Of a stretch of 64,000 nucleotides of DNA, positions 27,601-41,577 are shown piece by piece; position 1 is the stretch's first letter; the number at the start of each line of letters is the position of its first letter. The DNA is taken from the NCBI GenBank assembly GCA_907165065.1, contig OU015532.1, positions 34,142,339-34,206,338 of the forward strand. Direction: 5' to 3'. The DNA comes from Caprimulgus europaeus. Lineage: Eukaryota; Chordata; Aves; Caprimulgiformes; Caprimulgidae. The notes under the pieces are model-generated. The model had not been told where the DNA came from and searched no databases. It worked only from the letters and a program-made list of their open reading frames with translations. Both the position numbers and the translations under genes were made by a program.

Positions 27601-30600
27601 TTTGATGGAATTATTTTCTTTTAAAGAAAGATAAAATGGACATATTCAACAACTCTTTGCTCAAGTGGCACTTTTTTCTGTGGTGCTGAACAAACCAGTA
27701 GCTCAGCCTGAACTAGAAGAGGAACTCGCCCAGCTCAGAGGCTTGTGCCCAGACCACTGAGCTCCCTAACATGAAACACTACAGGAAGAGTGCTGAGGAA
27801 AACATAGCAGCCTCTTCCTGAACGGGAACTTGGGTACTTGATACCAGTCATGTTATTCATAATGTACACAGAACTTAGTGAACATATATGCAAAATATTA
27901 GATGTCAGTGATTTCCTTGAGTTTTTAGATTATATTTAGCTATATTGTGCCATGCAGTTAATTTTCTTTATTAGTTGAGCTGTAAAATTACATTTGTGCA
28001 CCATTGTGCTAGTTGATGCACAGGGCAAACCTTATACACCTCCTGTATTATTTCAGTCTTGTCTTATAGTACTCATGCTATTGCCTAGTACATTCAGTTG
28101 CACTATTTAAACATACAGTAGAATATTTCCTTTTAATTGCAGAGGAATGCTTTGATCTATCAAAAAGTCTAATTTCATTTTGTGCAATAGTTCCTGTTTG
28201 TAAATAGGTAAATATGTGGCAGTTGCTAAGTTTTTCTTTCATGTCCTTCCATTCATTTCTAAAGCACATTTTCTGTTATACCATCACATACTGTACAGTA
28301 GGTGGTTTGCCCAGATTCTGGAACTGCACATGTACATCTCATTTCCTCAGTCATCCATGAAGTGTTTTGGCAACTTGGCCTTTGCTTATTTTAATTGTTC
28401 CCTATTTGTTTTTGATAGACTAATGCACTGTTTTATTTAACATTGTTATACCTCTGTCTCTGAATAGGGAAATATAGACCAGTGTGACTGATAACTGCTA
28501 GCAGTAATGTAGTGCAGGCTGTATAATCTTTTTCACTTTTTTTTCTTTTTTCTTTTTAAATAAAACTTGAGGAAAGAAGATCAGTTAGTATAGAAGAATT
28601 GTTAGAGAATGCAAGACAAACAAAAAATAGATAATCTGGAGATTAACCATGAGGTAGACACTGTAACATTCGTACCCTACTGAGAAGCATGCCACTTCAC
28701 ATGGGGCCCTATTGAAGTAGAACTCCTTGAGGAAGAAGGAAGTAAAAAATTGAAAAACAATGTTTTGGCAGTCTAGGGATTAATGACACACAGGATATTA
28801 CTAATAATATAGAAATATTTTCTGCAAAGCATAAAAGATTACTGAGCTTCAAACGGGCACTGAATTTTTTTTATTGAATTGAGACTTTATTCTGTAATAT
28901 CACACTCCTGTTCATACTTCTCATCCTTTCTCCCCTGCTGGAGAATGCTATTGATCTCTCTTTTGCAGATTGCAAAATGTGTGGCAAACTGAAGTATATA
29001 TGAATGCCTATATAAATGGCATCTATTTAAGTGGCATTTAAATGACAAAATCAAATTAAAACTACTGATTGGTCACACTTAATAAAAAATTCCTTTCTTT
29101 TTTATTTACTCTTCTGTGATGTGACTTTTTTTTTGCTAGCTTTTTACACAGATTTTCTTACAGTGCTTTCTTATTCTCGCTTTTCTTCTGTTCATTTAGG
29201 CTGATACTTTTCCCAATATATTTTCTTACTCCTGTTTCAACTACTATGTCCAAAATTTCCTTTCTGAATTTAAGTCTTTTAAGTTCTCTTATCTACAACC
29301 TTCTTGCCTCTTTGTGGCTGCTCAGCCATTATATCAAAGCTGTTAGTTGAATAAGGTGTGAAAGAAAAGTAGAATGAAGAAAATGGGACCACACTCAACC
29401 GAATCTGTGAATCAAGAAGCAAAACTGGCATAGCTGGTGTACTAGGGTGGGAAACTCCAGGGCTTAACAATCAGTGTCCTTTGGTACATGGAGGTATGTG
29501 GAATTTTATAAGGTGTGGTCTGTCTTGTTATTTTTTTCAGAATATCGGCTCTGCAGATATAAGGCATTATGTAAATCCACAGGACTACACTAGCCTCTCT
29601 TTTCAGCTGTACTGAGGCTACCTCAAATGAAGGAAGGAAGCAGTTGCCAAAGTGCAGCTGGATTGTTAAAAAATAGTTTACCAATGCCATTGATCTGTCC
29701 CTTCAGTTAAAGTATTTAAATTAAGTTTAGATCCAACAACCTGTTTAAATAGAACAACCTTTTTGGGGCAGTTGAGCACAACACTAGCTTCAGACAGTAG
29801 CTGAAGAAACTGGTTTCTCATCCTCTAAGGGGTCAGGTTGAACTGTGATGAAGTCAGTGGTTGACCAATTGATCAACCAACAGGCTTATTTGCTAACATG
29901 TTAAAGTGCTCAGAATTGCCTCTTGGCATCAGGACAGAGAGGTGGAATGGAATAGCAACAGAAGGTACAAAATACGATGACAAAATAAATGGCCCATTAT
30001 AAATACCATTGTTTTAGCAGCCTTTGTGTTGGACAAAAGAAAGAGTAGGAAAATGCAGAGTTATGTTTTGAAGATGTTTTCCTTAAAGAAAATAAGAAAT
30101 TTTTGCAGATTTCTGAACAGAATTTATGTCAGGGCCAAGGAGTATAAGGAAAGTGATTAGAAATTACTGAACAAAAAGGGCTTATGAAAAAGCAACAGAA
30201 TCTTTTGTTGGCGAGGTAAATAGAAAAAATTTGAGCCTAGCTATACAGAACATGAAATTATCTTCAGTATCATTAAACATCTATAACACTTTTTTAATTA
30301 AAAAAAAATAATCAGGCCTTTTCTATATTTTTTCTTTTGTAACCCTGTTAATCACTTCTGAGCAGTTTAACATTTTGCCACAAGAACTCAAACTAGTATC
30401 TTTGGCTGCAATGCATCAAAGGCTGTTGGTGAACTAGAGGCATTAAAGACCCTTATCCCAAATCCTGGTTCAGGATAGTGAAAAAACAGTTAAGAGAAAA
30501 GCAGCAATTAAGAGAAGCATGAGTTCTCTGAGTGGAAATTGAAGAAATTACAAAACCTTTTTTTTTTTTTTTCATCTGATTGAATGTTTCTCATCTGATT

Positions 30601-33600
30601 TTGTTGAAATAAGGCATCTTGGAGTTTTACACAAAAAATTGAATCAAATAAAAGTGAAGCACAACAGAAATGAGAAAGCTCTAACAGTGTGCTGTGAGTA
30701 TACAATGTAGTTGCCATGCACTAGTGATAAGGATAAAGAGGACTGAGACTGCTGGGTTGTTTGTTTAGGGTATTTTTTTAAGTGAGTGAGCTAAATACTG
30801 TGTAAAATGATTTATCCATTCTGCAAGAATTTTATATTCCAGCTTGTTAAATGTGTTTCATATATAAGCATGTATTTATAATTTGCTTTTAGTCCCCCTT
30901 CAATTTTCCTTTCCAAAATTGCAGATTAGGCTACTCAAATACCTATATATTCATGCAAGTATTATTTACTTCTTGATTGAAAAACACAAAGTCATTTCTA
31001 TTTATGAACATTTTCTTGTAATGTGACCTGGCATTTCTCATCACTACTGCTTGCAGTCTAGTCTTATAAAATTTAATGGATGTCAAAGATGAGCACAGTA
31101 TGAAAAATAAATAGACAAAAGATAAATCCTTTACATGTTAACAAATGTCACAGAAAGATCTCTTAAAGTTAAAATCCCTGTGGAGAAAAATAGTTTATTC
31201 TCAGCCAAAAGAAGTACCTCTTTAAGATATATGGCTGAAGGAAATCTTGGAATTTTCTGTCTTTTGAAAAGAGTAGACTTAATTTGTATGTCCTCTCAGA
31301 CTATGCTTCATCTCTATTAGAGAAATCCTTCCTTTCCAATGGTTTTAGGCAGATTAACTGGCCTAATTGGACCTAAGCTGCTGTGAAGAGAGAGGAAAAA
31401 AAGGTGGAGGCACAGGCTCTCCAAGTCCTCAAGTCACATCCTCCTGGTTGACTGGTCTGCTTAGCCAAGCTGAAACTGGTCGTATTGTCATGTTGGGTGC
31501 ATTAATTGGAGTGCAGACTAATTTGCAAGAATGCTTTAGTGCCCTTTAAAAGGTGATTTAAAATTCAAAGTGATGGAAATTGTATAAAAGCATGCTGATC
31601 TGATCATTACCCAGAATTCAGTTTGACATTTCCTCTATTTATCTGTTTTTATTGTTTAGACTTTAAGTTTACTGTGAAAGTCTTAAGAGACTGCAACAAT
31701 TCATGATATTCTCCGGATTGGTTGATAACCCCTCCTTTTTTCAAACCCAGAGAATACAGTGAAAGTGAACTAGTTTAAGCTCAAAAATGTTTTGTTTGGG
31801 GATGATAAATTAAAGAATATTTTTAGATCATACAATGTAATAATAATTACAGCAATAGATTTCCCTTGCTTCCATCAATTACATGAAAACACACTCTCTG
31901 GAAGGTTCTTACCAACTACAGGCATTAGCACCTCATTAACATAGACTTGAAAACAACAGTAATGAGGATAGTGAATTTACATGCTCCAACCAAAAGGACA
32001 CAAAACCAAAATGAGACATTATTTTTGCAAATAGGTATGGCTATATGGATTGCTGAATTCCAACTATGTTCACAGAGGTAGAATGGTTTCTGACAGCTCT
32101 ACTAAACAGCTCTCCACAACAGGAGAAAAAGAATATTAGTCGTATGAAACTATAGAAGACACTATAAAAATATACAAATTAGAGTCTCATGCAAGCTATG
32201 TAATAAACATGAAAAATTTCCAGGGATATTCGAGTGATGGATTGTAGGAAACTGCAACTGGGACTTTTGTTCTGTGTTTTACTCAAAGCCAGCAAATAGA
32301 TTTTAGTCGTGACACAAAGAGATGCTTTCCTGAAGTGGAAGCAACTGATGCCATCCCTGAAATGTACTGTATTTGCCTGTGCCAGAAGCTGCAAAATCCT
32401 TAGTAGCTGGTGCTATTTCCCAAAACATTTAGATACAATGTTCTGAAAATATATTTTTATTTGGAAGTCGCCTCCTGTTACCTCTCTGATCAAGGGAGAT
32501 TGTATTGGAGAGAATCTTGTGCAGTAATTAGCACATTTGGATTGCAGGCTACCCTCTGCCTCAGTAATATCACCAAGGACATGGTCTTCAGTGAAATTGT
32601 AAGGAACAGTCCCATTGTACATCTGGACAGGAGAGAGGGGTGGGCATGGAATGGCTTCTTTTGCATCTATCTAAGCTCCTTGCTTTTCCAGAAACAAATG
32701 AGAGATTCTATCTTGCCAGTAGCAATACATCTGCAAGGAATAAAACAAGGACATTCAGATCCTAAGTGCAGTTCCTAGCCTGACTGCAAGTGTCAATTGT
32801 AAGAAGGGCAAATGTGAATATTGAAAGGAAAAGTATGAAACCCCATGGTTCCATAGTATGGAACTTGGCAATTTTAATTTTAAAGGGTGAACACTGAACT
32901 TCTGGCCTTTGCATTAGGTGAATCAAGATAGTCTTGTATGATACATTATATGCTTTCTTCTGTTCTCCTAGCATAGCTGTCTTTTGGCCATTTCAACTAT
33001 ATTGCACTTGAGGATAAGGAAGTGTATTGGATTCTTTTGTGTTTTGCTTTAGTGGAAAGAACTATTGGGGTTTATCTACTGAAAAACTTTGAAACACTGC
33101 CACACTTCGTAGCTTAAGATAGTGTTTCTTAACATAGTGTTGCTATCCTTAAAGACAAGTTTTACATGTATTCGTTTCTCTATTTCATTTTATTCTCTAT
33201 TAAAGAAGAAAATATTTTCCATGGCAACCTGGACTACATAGAATACCTATAATTTGTTCTAAGAGTTGTGGTGATGTGTAATCAAGCCTGTTATTGAGAA
33301 GTTCTTAAGAATATTTTCCTATCATGCAATGTGGTCTCATTCCTAGTTGTACAAGATTACTTGTGGGCAAAAAGCAAAGCATTAGAGAAAGCCTAAACAC
33401 TTGATTAGTTGTAATATCACACACTGAAGATGGACAGTCTGTATGACAGGTTGTCTTATGTGAAAGAATTGGCTCCTTAACACACTCTACTTCTATTATC
33501 ACATTCGGTAACAAAAAGAATACATGCAGAGCACATCTCAATGAGTGCCTCAGCTTCTGTTATGCAAACAGCACACATTTATTGTCTTTTCAGCACTATA

Positions 33601-34724
33601 AGATTTTAAGAGAGGAGGGACCAAGGACAGATAAACAACAGTAATGAAATTAATGGTAAGAAAAATGTGATAAATAGATGCACTTACAAGTGCAGAGTAG
33701 AGTCCTCTGCAAAAATTACTTAAGTCATTCAGTCAGATATTAACTGAATTCTCTATATGAAATGTATATATTAACTATCCATGTGATCTTGAATGTGAAT
33801 TCAGCTTTATGTTCCAACACAGGTAGACATGGCTCACGCGCCTAATGTAAAACAAATCAGTGAGCAGTTTTGGCACCTTGGAAGATTTCCTGTGGACCTC
33901 TATAGGGTCAGGAATTTTCCCAGTATGTCTTCCATTTGTTTAACATCAACTATCTTTTCACTCATACTATTAAACTTTGGAATTTTTTACAGGTGTTTGA
34001 GCTAGTAGTAAATAGCACTACTGTGTTTTCACCTGATCAGACTGAAAACTGTGGAGTACAGTATGTTGACATTTCATGCAAGCACTGTCATGAATCATGT
34101 CCTCTTTTTGCATAATTCTGAAGAGCTAGCTTCTGAAGAACCTAGTCTGGTACCCTTTGGAAGCTAAACTATAAGACACACAGCTGATGCAGGTAGGCTG
34201 CACAGGAGATCAGTATATGAGAGTTACAGATGGAGGAACTCTCCCCTCTGGGCAGTGCAGCACAAAGTCAACTCCACCACACTGATGTTACAGCCACTTG
34301 TTCAAACTGGTTCACTGCATGGTGGTGTGGGGAAGCAGCAGATGAGTTAATTAAGTCACAGACCAGCTGGTCTGGCCAGCCCTTCTTCTAGAGTCCCATG
34401 TCTAAACTGCAGAACTGAGATCCCAGACCATCTGCTTAGATGTCCACATTTTGGACCTTCCCTTTATCTTGCAAATCTCTCTTCCAGGAGTTCATTTACA
34501 CTCAAGACCAATGTTAAGAGCTCTTGGACCCTTTTAAAAAATGTGTCTTCTCAGCACTACTATGGCCACAGAGTGCTAAGGACAACACCTGAAGATTCAC
34601 ACAGCTGGAAACAATCTAAACAAAAACAGTAATGCCTATAAGTTGTGGGAACATGATCATGATTGAATGAATGGGCTTTCTTCCCCCTGAAGGAAACCAG
34701 CTACAAGCACCTAGAAGGTTGCTG
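24601..34724. other. Gene-free AT-rich stretch
   Basis: I see no gene. The longest non-repeat open frames are 112 codons (minus, 24682-25020) and 122 codons (plus, 32410-32778). Both lack recognisable motifs, and overlapping open frames exist on the opposite strand. Minor features are a TTTG run near 26419-26434, a 15-base T run near 30558, an imperfect 20-bp palindrome at 29859-29878 and a GC-richer patch at about 27680-27840 that may be an eroded repeat I cannot name. Confidence 0.5.
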
Positions 34725-34965
34725 CAGGAGAGAGGAACACTCTTTTCACAATGTCCTTTTTAGAAAGGATAAGTAACGAGCTTAATGAAAAAAAAAAATC
34801 ACATTAAGCTTTGGGAAAAACTTTTTCATAGTAGAGATAGAGAAGATCTAGAGAAGATTGCCTGGGGAGGGTTCAAGAATTTCCATCTTTGATAGTTTTC
34901 TAGTGAACTAGATCACTTCTTGAAGTCCCTTCCAGCCCTACTTTTCTATCATTCTGTGATTTTAG
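34725..34965 (+). mobile_element. CR1 LINE 3' end, eroded
   Basis: The order of segments is that of a CR1 3' end. ACACTCTTTTCACAATGTCC is followed by GGGAAAAACTTTTTC, then GATTGCCTGGGGAGG, then a part like 'aatctccatccttggag'. The closing segment is GATCACTTCTTGAAGTCCCT TCCAGCCC...ATTCTGTGAT, ending at 34960. This is the tail of ORF2 plus the short 3' UTR. Many substitutions destroy the frame, and the left boundary is approximate. It runs in the same direction as the copy near 41.4 kb but is clearly more diverged. Confidence 0.75.
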
Positions 34966-37900
34966 AAGGTGGTCCATAGACAAAAAGAAATAAATACCAT
35001 TTAATGCCTGAACAGAATTGATTTACTGAACACAATGTAACGTGATATTTCAGAACACAGGAAGCAAACCAGCTTGTTATGTGTTTAGTGACAAAGACCA
35101 GTTGGTGATGAAATACAATTCATGATAAGTCACTTGGAAATTAAATGAAATATTCAGGACATCTATAGTTTGAAATGCTTCATATTTTACAAAGAAAACA
35201 TTCTAGAAAAAGGAGTATCCAATACTCAGGGACTCAAGATTGCCTTCTACAAAACCTACTCAGACAGCCTGTGTTTCCTGAAAACAGCTTTTGCTATGAA
35301 ATTGCATAGTTCTTGGTTCAAGTTTTAAAGTAAATTGTCTGTTATAAAGCTACTGAAATATTGATCACTTCCTAGAAAAAGAATTAATGTGATTAAAAAA
35401 AGATATTAGCTCATACCATGTTGTCTACTATTTCTACACATGCTAATTGTACATATTAAAATACTTCAGAAAATAGCAACAGTCATTTAAAAAATGGAGA
35501 AATGTATAGAATAATTTTACTGACAAAACCACATACATAGTGGGAGATCACAGCATCAAAAATAGCATTCTGATATTCATCCTCAGTTTCTCTTACTATA
35601 GTACTTATCTCCAAGCACGAGCAGGACTTCACAGTACAGTATGAAAGATAGATGGCAAGCATATCATGTACAGCACCCTATAAGATGAAAAAAATAGAGA
35701 TGAATACAGGTAGGTGATCATTAGGATGCGATGTCAGTAGCTAATATAATGTGACTACACATGAAAACAACTAATGTTCAGTACTTTGTTTCTTATAGAA
35801 ACAGAAATCTAATAACCAGTTCACTGAGGGAAAAAAAAAACAAAACAAAGGACAGCACTTTTCAGCAATATTAGTGCTATCCCTTTATGAGAATAAAATG
35901 AGTAGAAACTTTAAAAAGTAATATGAAAATTTACTGAAAGTCCATTAAAAAAATTTACACACCGTGACAGATTTGCAATAGCTGCTACGTTTTGGAAAAC
36001 CTATCTGTGTAGGATATTTCAGGTTATCTGCTGTTACTACATGAATGGTGCTACATCATTCATCCTAAAAGCACTTGGAAAATGAAGTTTTGTAAATGTT
36101 TGACATATTATGTCAGTTCTGGCCATGGAAGATCTCAAGGCCTGACAAGTGACATAATGTTGAGAGATGAACGTTGTATGCCAAAAATTAGCAAGTGCTG
36201 TGTTCATCTTGAAGGAATGTAAAGCCTCCCCCACTAGTACTTTTAAACCAAAAAAAAAGAGGCCTAACTATAGCTTTTTACCCACATAAGTGCATATAAA
36301 TCAGGCATAGCAACCAAACTAACAATATTAGCAAGTAGTCTTAAAATGTACCTGGACGTCCTCACTAAAATATTTAAACCCCGCACAAAAGGCTAGATTA
36401 AAAATGAAGCAGGTTTTAACATCAGCAGTACAAAGGTTAGAGTTAGCAGCCACTGCAAAGCTGTAATACTGCTACTTAAATTATTTGAACAAAACATAAT
36501 CCAAAACCAACCCAGTATTGGAAGGGCAAGATGTAGCTTGTGTAGCATGTGTCTATTCCTACTAGCTGAATTTCAATGTATATATGTGTGGATATATTTA
36601 AATTAATATGATATCTGAAGGGAATCTGGGAAGATAGTTAAAGTGTTAAAACAGTGTTTGGTAAAATAAGGGGGAATGGATTATCATGGAAAATATTTTG
36701 ACAGAAAGGTTTTCCACCTTTTATTTTAAACTAGAAAATTAACCAAAAGCTCAAAACAAAACAAAGGACATGACTGAAATGTCCAGAAAATTATACAGGG
36801 CATACATTATTTATTGGAATAATATTTTGTTATTTGCATATGGCTTTTGCTGTCAGGGCAACTATTGAAGCTTTTGAAGTTTAACCACTGAATGTGATGG
36901 TGATTGTAATTAAAGGAAAACCTGTAAAAAGGGAATACAGATAAAATAAATATAGTTTTCCCGCTATTTGAGTTGCTCTTGTGAATGCAGAAGATTTTCA
37001 ATTTTATATAGTAATACAGATAAGATAAAAAAGCAGAGCTAAAGATGGTGAAAAAATAATATTTCCATTAAATAAAATCTTTTAGAATTTCTAAGTTGGT
37101 TCCAGCTTTGGACAAACTCTTACTTTTAGAAGAAGATGTTCTGCCCCTGCAGAGGCACCACTAGTTTAAGATTAATCAGCTTTGACACAGAATAGCGGAT
37201 AGTCTGTTGGTTATACTGTTCCCACCAGAAGGGGTTCAACTTCAAGATCTGGAAGGACAGAAATATGAATGTCTGTTTCTGCACCACCATTAAATGTTCT
37301 AAGTGTGGACTAATTGCCTGTACTACAGACACAAGCACAGCTGAATGTAAAGGCAGTCAAGTGGATTACATACTGTACAAGCTCTTCCCATGAGCATGTC
37401 AGTAAATCTGGGCAAACGTGAGGTTGCACGTATCACACAAACCATATCCAGAGTCCCAAACATCAGAAACAGGTTCCAGTCCCATTTATGTGAGGTACAG
37501 CTAAACTGTGAAATTTGCACTAGTCATTTCTATAGGGAAATCAGAAAGTTGTTTTTAGCTACTTCTCTCACCAAGTTGTCCATGTCCTGAAAATTTAAAA
37601 AAAGTAAAGGGCATTTGGAGGTCTTAATAAAGAAGGTGAATTTTCCTTAACCCCCTATAATCAGTGGCTTCTTTTGAGATCAATTCTGCCTCTAGTTTTG
37701 ATCAGAACATTCATTTTGCAGCAAAGCCTCCTACCAAAAGTCTCAATTTTGACAAAATCTGATTAGAATCTGTCTTGTCAGAAAGTGTCTGACTAACTAG
37801 CATTAATGTTCATTTCTTAGGTTACATTGAAGGGAAGCTGTTAGTGCTGAATATTCCCATCATATTCTCCAGTGTCAGTTGCTTAAAATTTGCCAAAATG

Positions 37901-38380
37901 TGATTTGAAATTTCTTATGTTCTACAGGCAAAAATGTATCTGAAGGAATTTTCCACTAAAACATGAGATATTTCCAAACAAATGGATTTTTTTTTTCATT
38001 AGCCTTTTTTTTATCTGATTTTGTATGTAAAAGATTACAGCTTAAAAAACTAATGCTGATGTTTGATGTAATTTCAATTTTCACTGATCCATCTTTTAAA
38101 TGATTCCTTGAAGCTGATCATCTTTTTACGGTAAAGAACCTGAATACTTACTACATTCCTAAATGTGATAGGAAGTCATAAGCACAGGAGGTTGAAGAGA
38201 GCTGCAAATGAGCCAAGCATCCTCATCCAAGCAAGCGTTATTCATTGGTCTTGGCATAGACTGCAGCAGCCTACGCACTGCTTTAATACACGCTAAATGG
38301 CTGTTGACCCACGATGTCATTTGGCAACTGGCATTATGCATTCTGCCACAGTCTTTTCTGACTCCAACAACTCCTTTTTC

Positions 38381-38414
38381 TAGGGTGAGTTGACTAATAG
38401 GGTGAGTTGACTAG
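38381..38414 (+). repeat. 17-bp tandem duplication
   Basis: TAGGGTGAGTTGACTAA is followed directly by TAGGGTGAGTTGACTAG, with a single mismatch at the last base. It is a small local duplication with no coding context. Confidence 0.8.
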
Positions 38415-40184
38415 TTTGTTGATGTTGCTCAGAAGAGGTGAAAGAAGGCTGAAGAATCCATTCTCGGGAGTTTAAAACATTATTTTAAATAGTAATTTTA
38501 AATATTAAAACATATATTTTAATGCAAGAAGACAAGATGTTTAACATGAATAATATTTAGGGTAGGAAATGATTAATTGAAATAAATTATCCTTTTCAGC
38601 TCCATAAATTCAGTACAATAGCCTGCAGTAAAAATAAGCTCTGAATTGATTTGTAATGTATGGAAGCAATTAAGTGGATTTTTTCATGTAGCAGGTATTG
38701 AGAGAAGATTTTTTTCTTTGTGTATGGAAACATAAGTATCAGAACTGACAGATATCAAAAGTTTGCACAAAAGTCTAAGTTACAGCTGTGCTACCAAAGA
38801 GTATGAGCAGAAGGAGGATATGCTATACAGTCCAGTTACAAAAGCATCTTGAAAGCAAATTCTCATGGTCCACATAGTGTTTTTTGCCTGCCTGATGGCA
38901 GGAGAATTAACCAGTTTTTATATTCGTAATATAAAATACAGTCTAATATTTTGTGTGTCTTGATCACAGATCTGGTCCAGGTAAACTTCTGAAGATTGGG
39001 AATAATAAGGGATAAGAATATCTTACTTTCATTTGTTCTTCCATTTGCTTTCAAGTCACCTATTTTTCTCTCAAAGTCCAGCTGTAACTCAGATTTTTAA
39101 ATCTAAAACTCATAATAAATTAATCACCAACTGCAGAAGTATATCACTGACTTCTACTGGTTAATATTAGCTAGGAAGATAATGGTAGCATTCTAAATTG
39201 AAAGAGGTTATAGATGCTTTATTAATATTTACTAAATTATTGCAAAATGTCGTTATGTACTTTACTAGCACCTCATAAAAGACATTGTAAACTGTACTAT
39301 CAAAGTACTTTCAAGAAATTCTATTTTTAAAGCCTTCTTAAGAAAAGTGAGTTAAAGCAAGCAAGATAGATAAACTATGTCCGGTTCTGCAGACACTCTA
39401 GGGTGTGACTACTCAAATGAACAGTCAGTGGGTAAAGGTACAGACACGCATGAGTGTTTATAGGGAAAAGGAGCCAAGCATACTGTAAAGTTCCACTAAG
39501 ACAATAAGGTGGATTAAATAGTTTTGGAATTACTTCATTGCATCTGTACAACTTTTTAGAATAGAAACATTGTAAATGCAATCTTGATATGAAATATATT
39601 TAGAAGGCTGTATTTACAGTTCTTTAGCACATTTAGCCTGCTGTTTGCCCTAAGGATAACAAAATGTAACAGAATATACAGCTACCAACACAAGATAATG
39701 ACCTTGTGGCATCTAGGTAAAATCTTGAACCTTAAATCTCAATGGCAAGTGAGTTCATGATAATACTCTGCCTGAAACTGCTTTGCTACTCTTAAAGCAA
39801 TGTTACTCTAGTGGGGAAATGTCTTTTCTAGTGGAAAGATGAACTCGGCAAACTCAAATGTTAAATGATAATGTCAGCGCTTTCATCAGAGTTGTGTGGT
39901 TTGTGTTAATTATTGTGTTTACCAGCCAGTCTGAATTTTGCCTCTAGTCTAAACAATTTAATTATTTTATTCTCTCAACTTAATTCTGAACTAATTTTAA
40001 GACTAGCTTCAAAGGATACTCTCTGATATTTGTGAGTTTTAGTAAAGTGGACCTATTTTTTCATTTAACAGCCACTCAGATTAAGTCATCAATAAGATGC
40101 AGAAAAACTAAGGACATTAATAACCTGGAATTACCAAAAATAACAATGCTAACAACCTAGTCATTAATGAGAATTACTAGCCTT

Positions 40185-40276
40185 GTTACTATAGAAACAG
40201 GACTGAAGCAAATAGAAATTATGTGTAATTTCTCATTCCCAAAAGTGACACATATTATGTCATTACCATAGTAATG
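40185..40276. promoter_or_regulatory. Two palindromic X-box-like motifs
   Basis: GTTACTATAGAAAC at 40185-40198 and CATTACCATAGTAATG at 40261-40276 are both near-palindromes. They resemble the RFX-factor X-box, GTNRCC-ATGG-YAAC in outline. Several TAAT/ATTA homeodomain-type words lie around them, for example TCATTAATGAG at 40161-40171. This is a motif-level resemblance only. There is no gene nearby to regulate, so it is a weak candidate for a distal element. Confidence 0.2.
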
Positions 40277-41372
40277 ATATTATTACCCCAAATGTAATAA
40301 ACTTAAAAGCTACTTACCATGAGAGGACACCTCCACATCTGAAAAAGCTGACATTTACATTCTGCTGTTGATCTTCATTGAAGCTCCACAAATAATAACT
40401 GAAACCGAACTGACAAATTTACGAAGCAGTGGAAATGGTGGAGTCATCTCAGGACACTTGCCAATAGTTTGCTCTTTTTACTTATGGCAAACCCAAATTA
40501 AGCTGTCAACTATTGTAGATGATAAGCGGACAAAGATAAAAGTCAGTCTTATCTGCTGTCCTTTTTTGGTATGATCAGTAGTAATTGTTAGCTTAGGCTG
40601 GGAAACAAGACAAAACTTCACTCGCTAAAGAATTGGCCATTGCCACTGCAGACAGGACTGGGCAAAAGGAGTGTCTGTTTGCTTGTTTACTTTTCCTCTA
40701 GCTGTACTGGAAAGCCAAATCTAGTGTTTCTGTAGGAATGGAAATGTATGTGTTGGATGTGATGTATTAGATAAACATCTATAAAAAGATTGCTGAAAGT
40801 AGGTTTAAAAAAGATTGCCCTGACAAAAGAAACCACTGGAAACTTCTCTAGCAACCATGACTAGCCTTACCATTCCCCATCAGGTTCAATGTTTTCATAG
40901 TTGGGATGAAGTACCTTGCAGGTCAAACATTTTGAGGATGGTATCTTTTACTATCATTGCTATTACCTTTGCTCTCTCTGTAATCACTTTTTCAGTGTCA
41001 CAGGTAGGACAAACCCCTTTACATTAGGAAGCAGCAGTAGAGTTACCATGGTTAAGGTTTCATAGTAAGGTGACTTCCTACATTAAGAACAGGAATGAAG
41101 AGTATTCGTGCATGTGTTATTGAGTCATTCATCAGGTGCTTGTGACTTGAGGCAATGGGTTTGCAGTTATTCCATTATTAAGTTTTATTTAAGCTTTTTG
41201 GTTGCTCTAGAGCTTGACACACTTTTATTGCCATAAAAATTAAAACTAAACTAAAGTTAAGGGTGTCTTATCGTGGAAGTTACAAAGAAGGGATCACAGA
41301 GACTTGAGAGTTATCACTCCTAGTGTCTGCTTCTCCTCATTACCACTTGTTAATTGCTTCTATTTCTCTTAA

Positions 41373-41577
41373 AGGAAAAACATTTTTTACTGAGAAGGTG
41401 ACTGAGCACTGGCACAGACGATGGGTTGTGCAGTCTCCATTCTTGGAGATATTCAAAAGATGTCTGGACATAGTCCTGGGAAGCCTACTCCAGGTGACTG
41501 TGCTTGAGCAGCAAAGGGTTGGACCAGATGACCTCCAGAGGTCCCTTCTGACCTCAACCACTGTCATTCTGTGATTT
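41373..41577 (+). mobile_element. CR1 LINE 3' end
   Basis: The + strand reads VTEHWHRRWVVQSPFLEIFK in frame, the recognisable C-terminal end of CR1 ORF2 (canonical form [26 protein letters not shown]). It continues through GGGTTGGACCAGATGACCTC CAGAGGTCCCTTCTGACCTC and ends in ATTCTGTGAT at 41565-41574. The copy is 5'-truncated to about 200 bp. The final part of the ORF stays open, so it is younger than the copy near 34.8 kb. Confidence 0.9.

Larger units (their letters stand above)
34966..41372. other. Gene-free AT-rich stretch, possibly with conserved non-coding sequence
   Basis: No gene is supportable. Two partly overlapping minus-strand open frames at 37126-37338 and 37323-37520 would be contiguous with a frame change, which might hint at a pseudogene. 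I do not recognise the peptide and give it little weight. 40070-40340 is rich in TAAT/ATTA words and holds two palindromic X-box-like sites, listed separately. Confidence 0.45.

Noticed and set aside
32410..32778. 122-codon + strand open frame
   Set aside because: No recognisable domain, an overlapping minus-strand frame (32413-32622), and no splice or promoter context. A chance frame is likelier.
37126..37520. Two overlapping minus-strand frames as a frameshifted pseudogene
   Set aside because: The peptide is not recognised and there is no poly-A tail or target duplication. The evidence is too weak to call a pseudogene.
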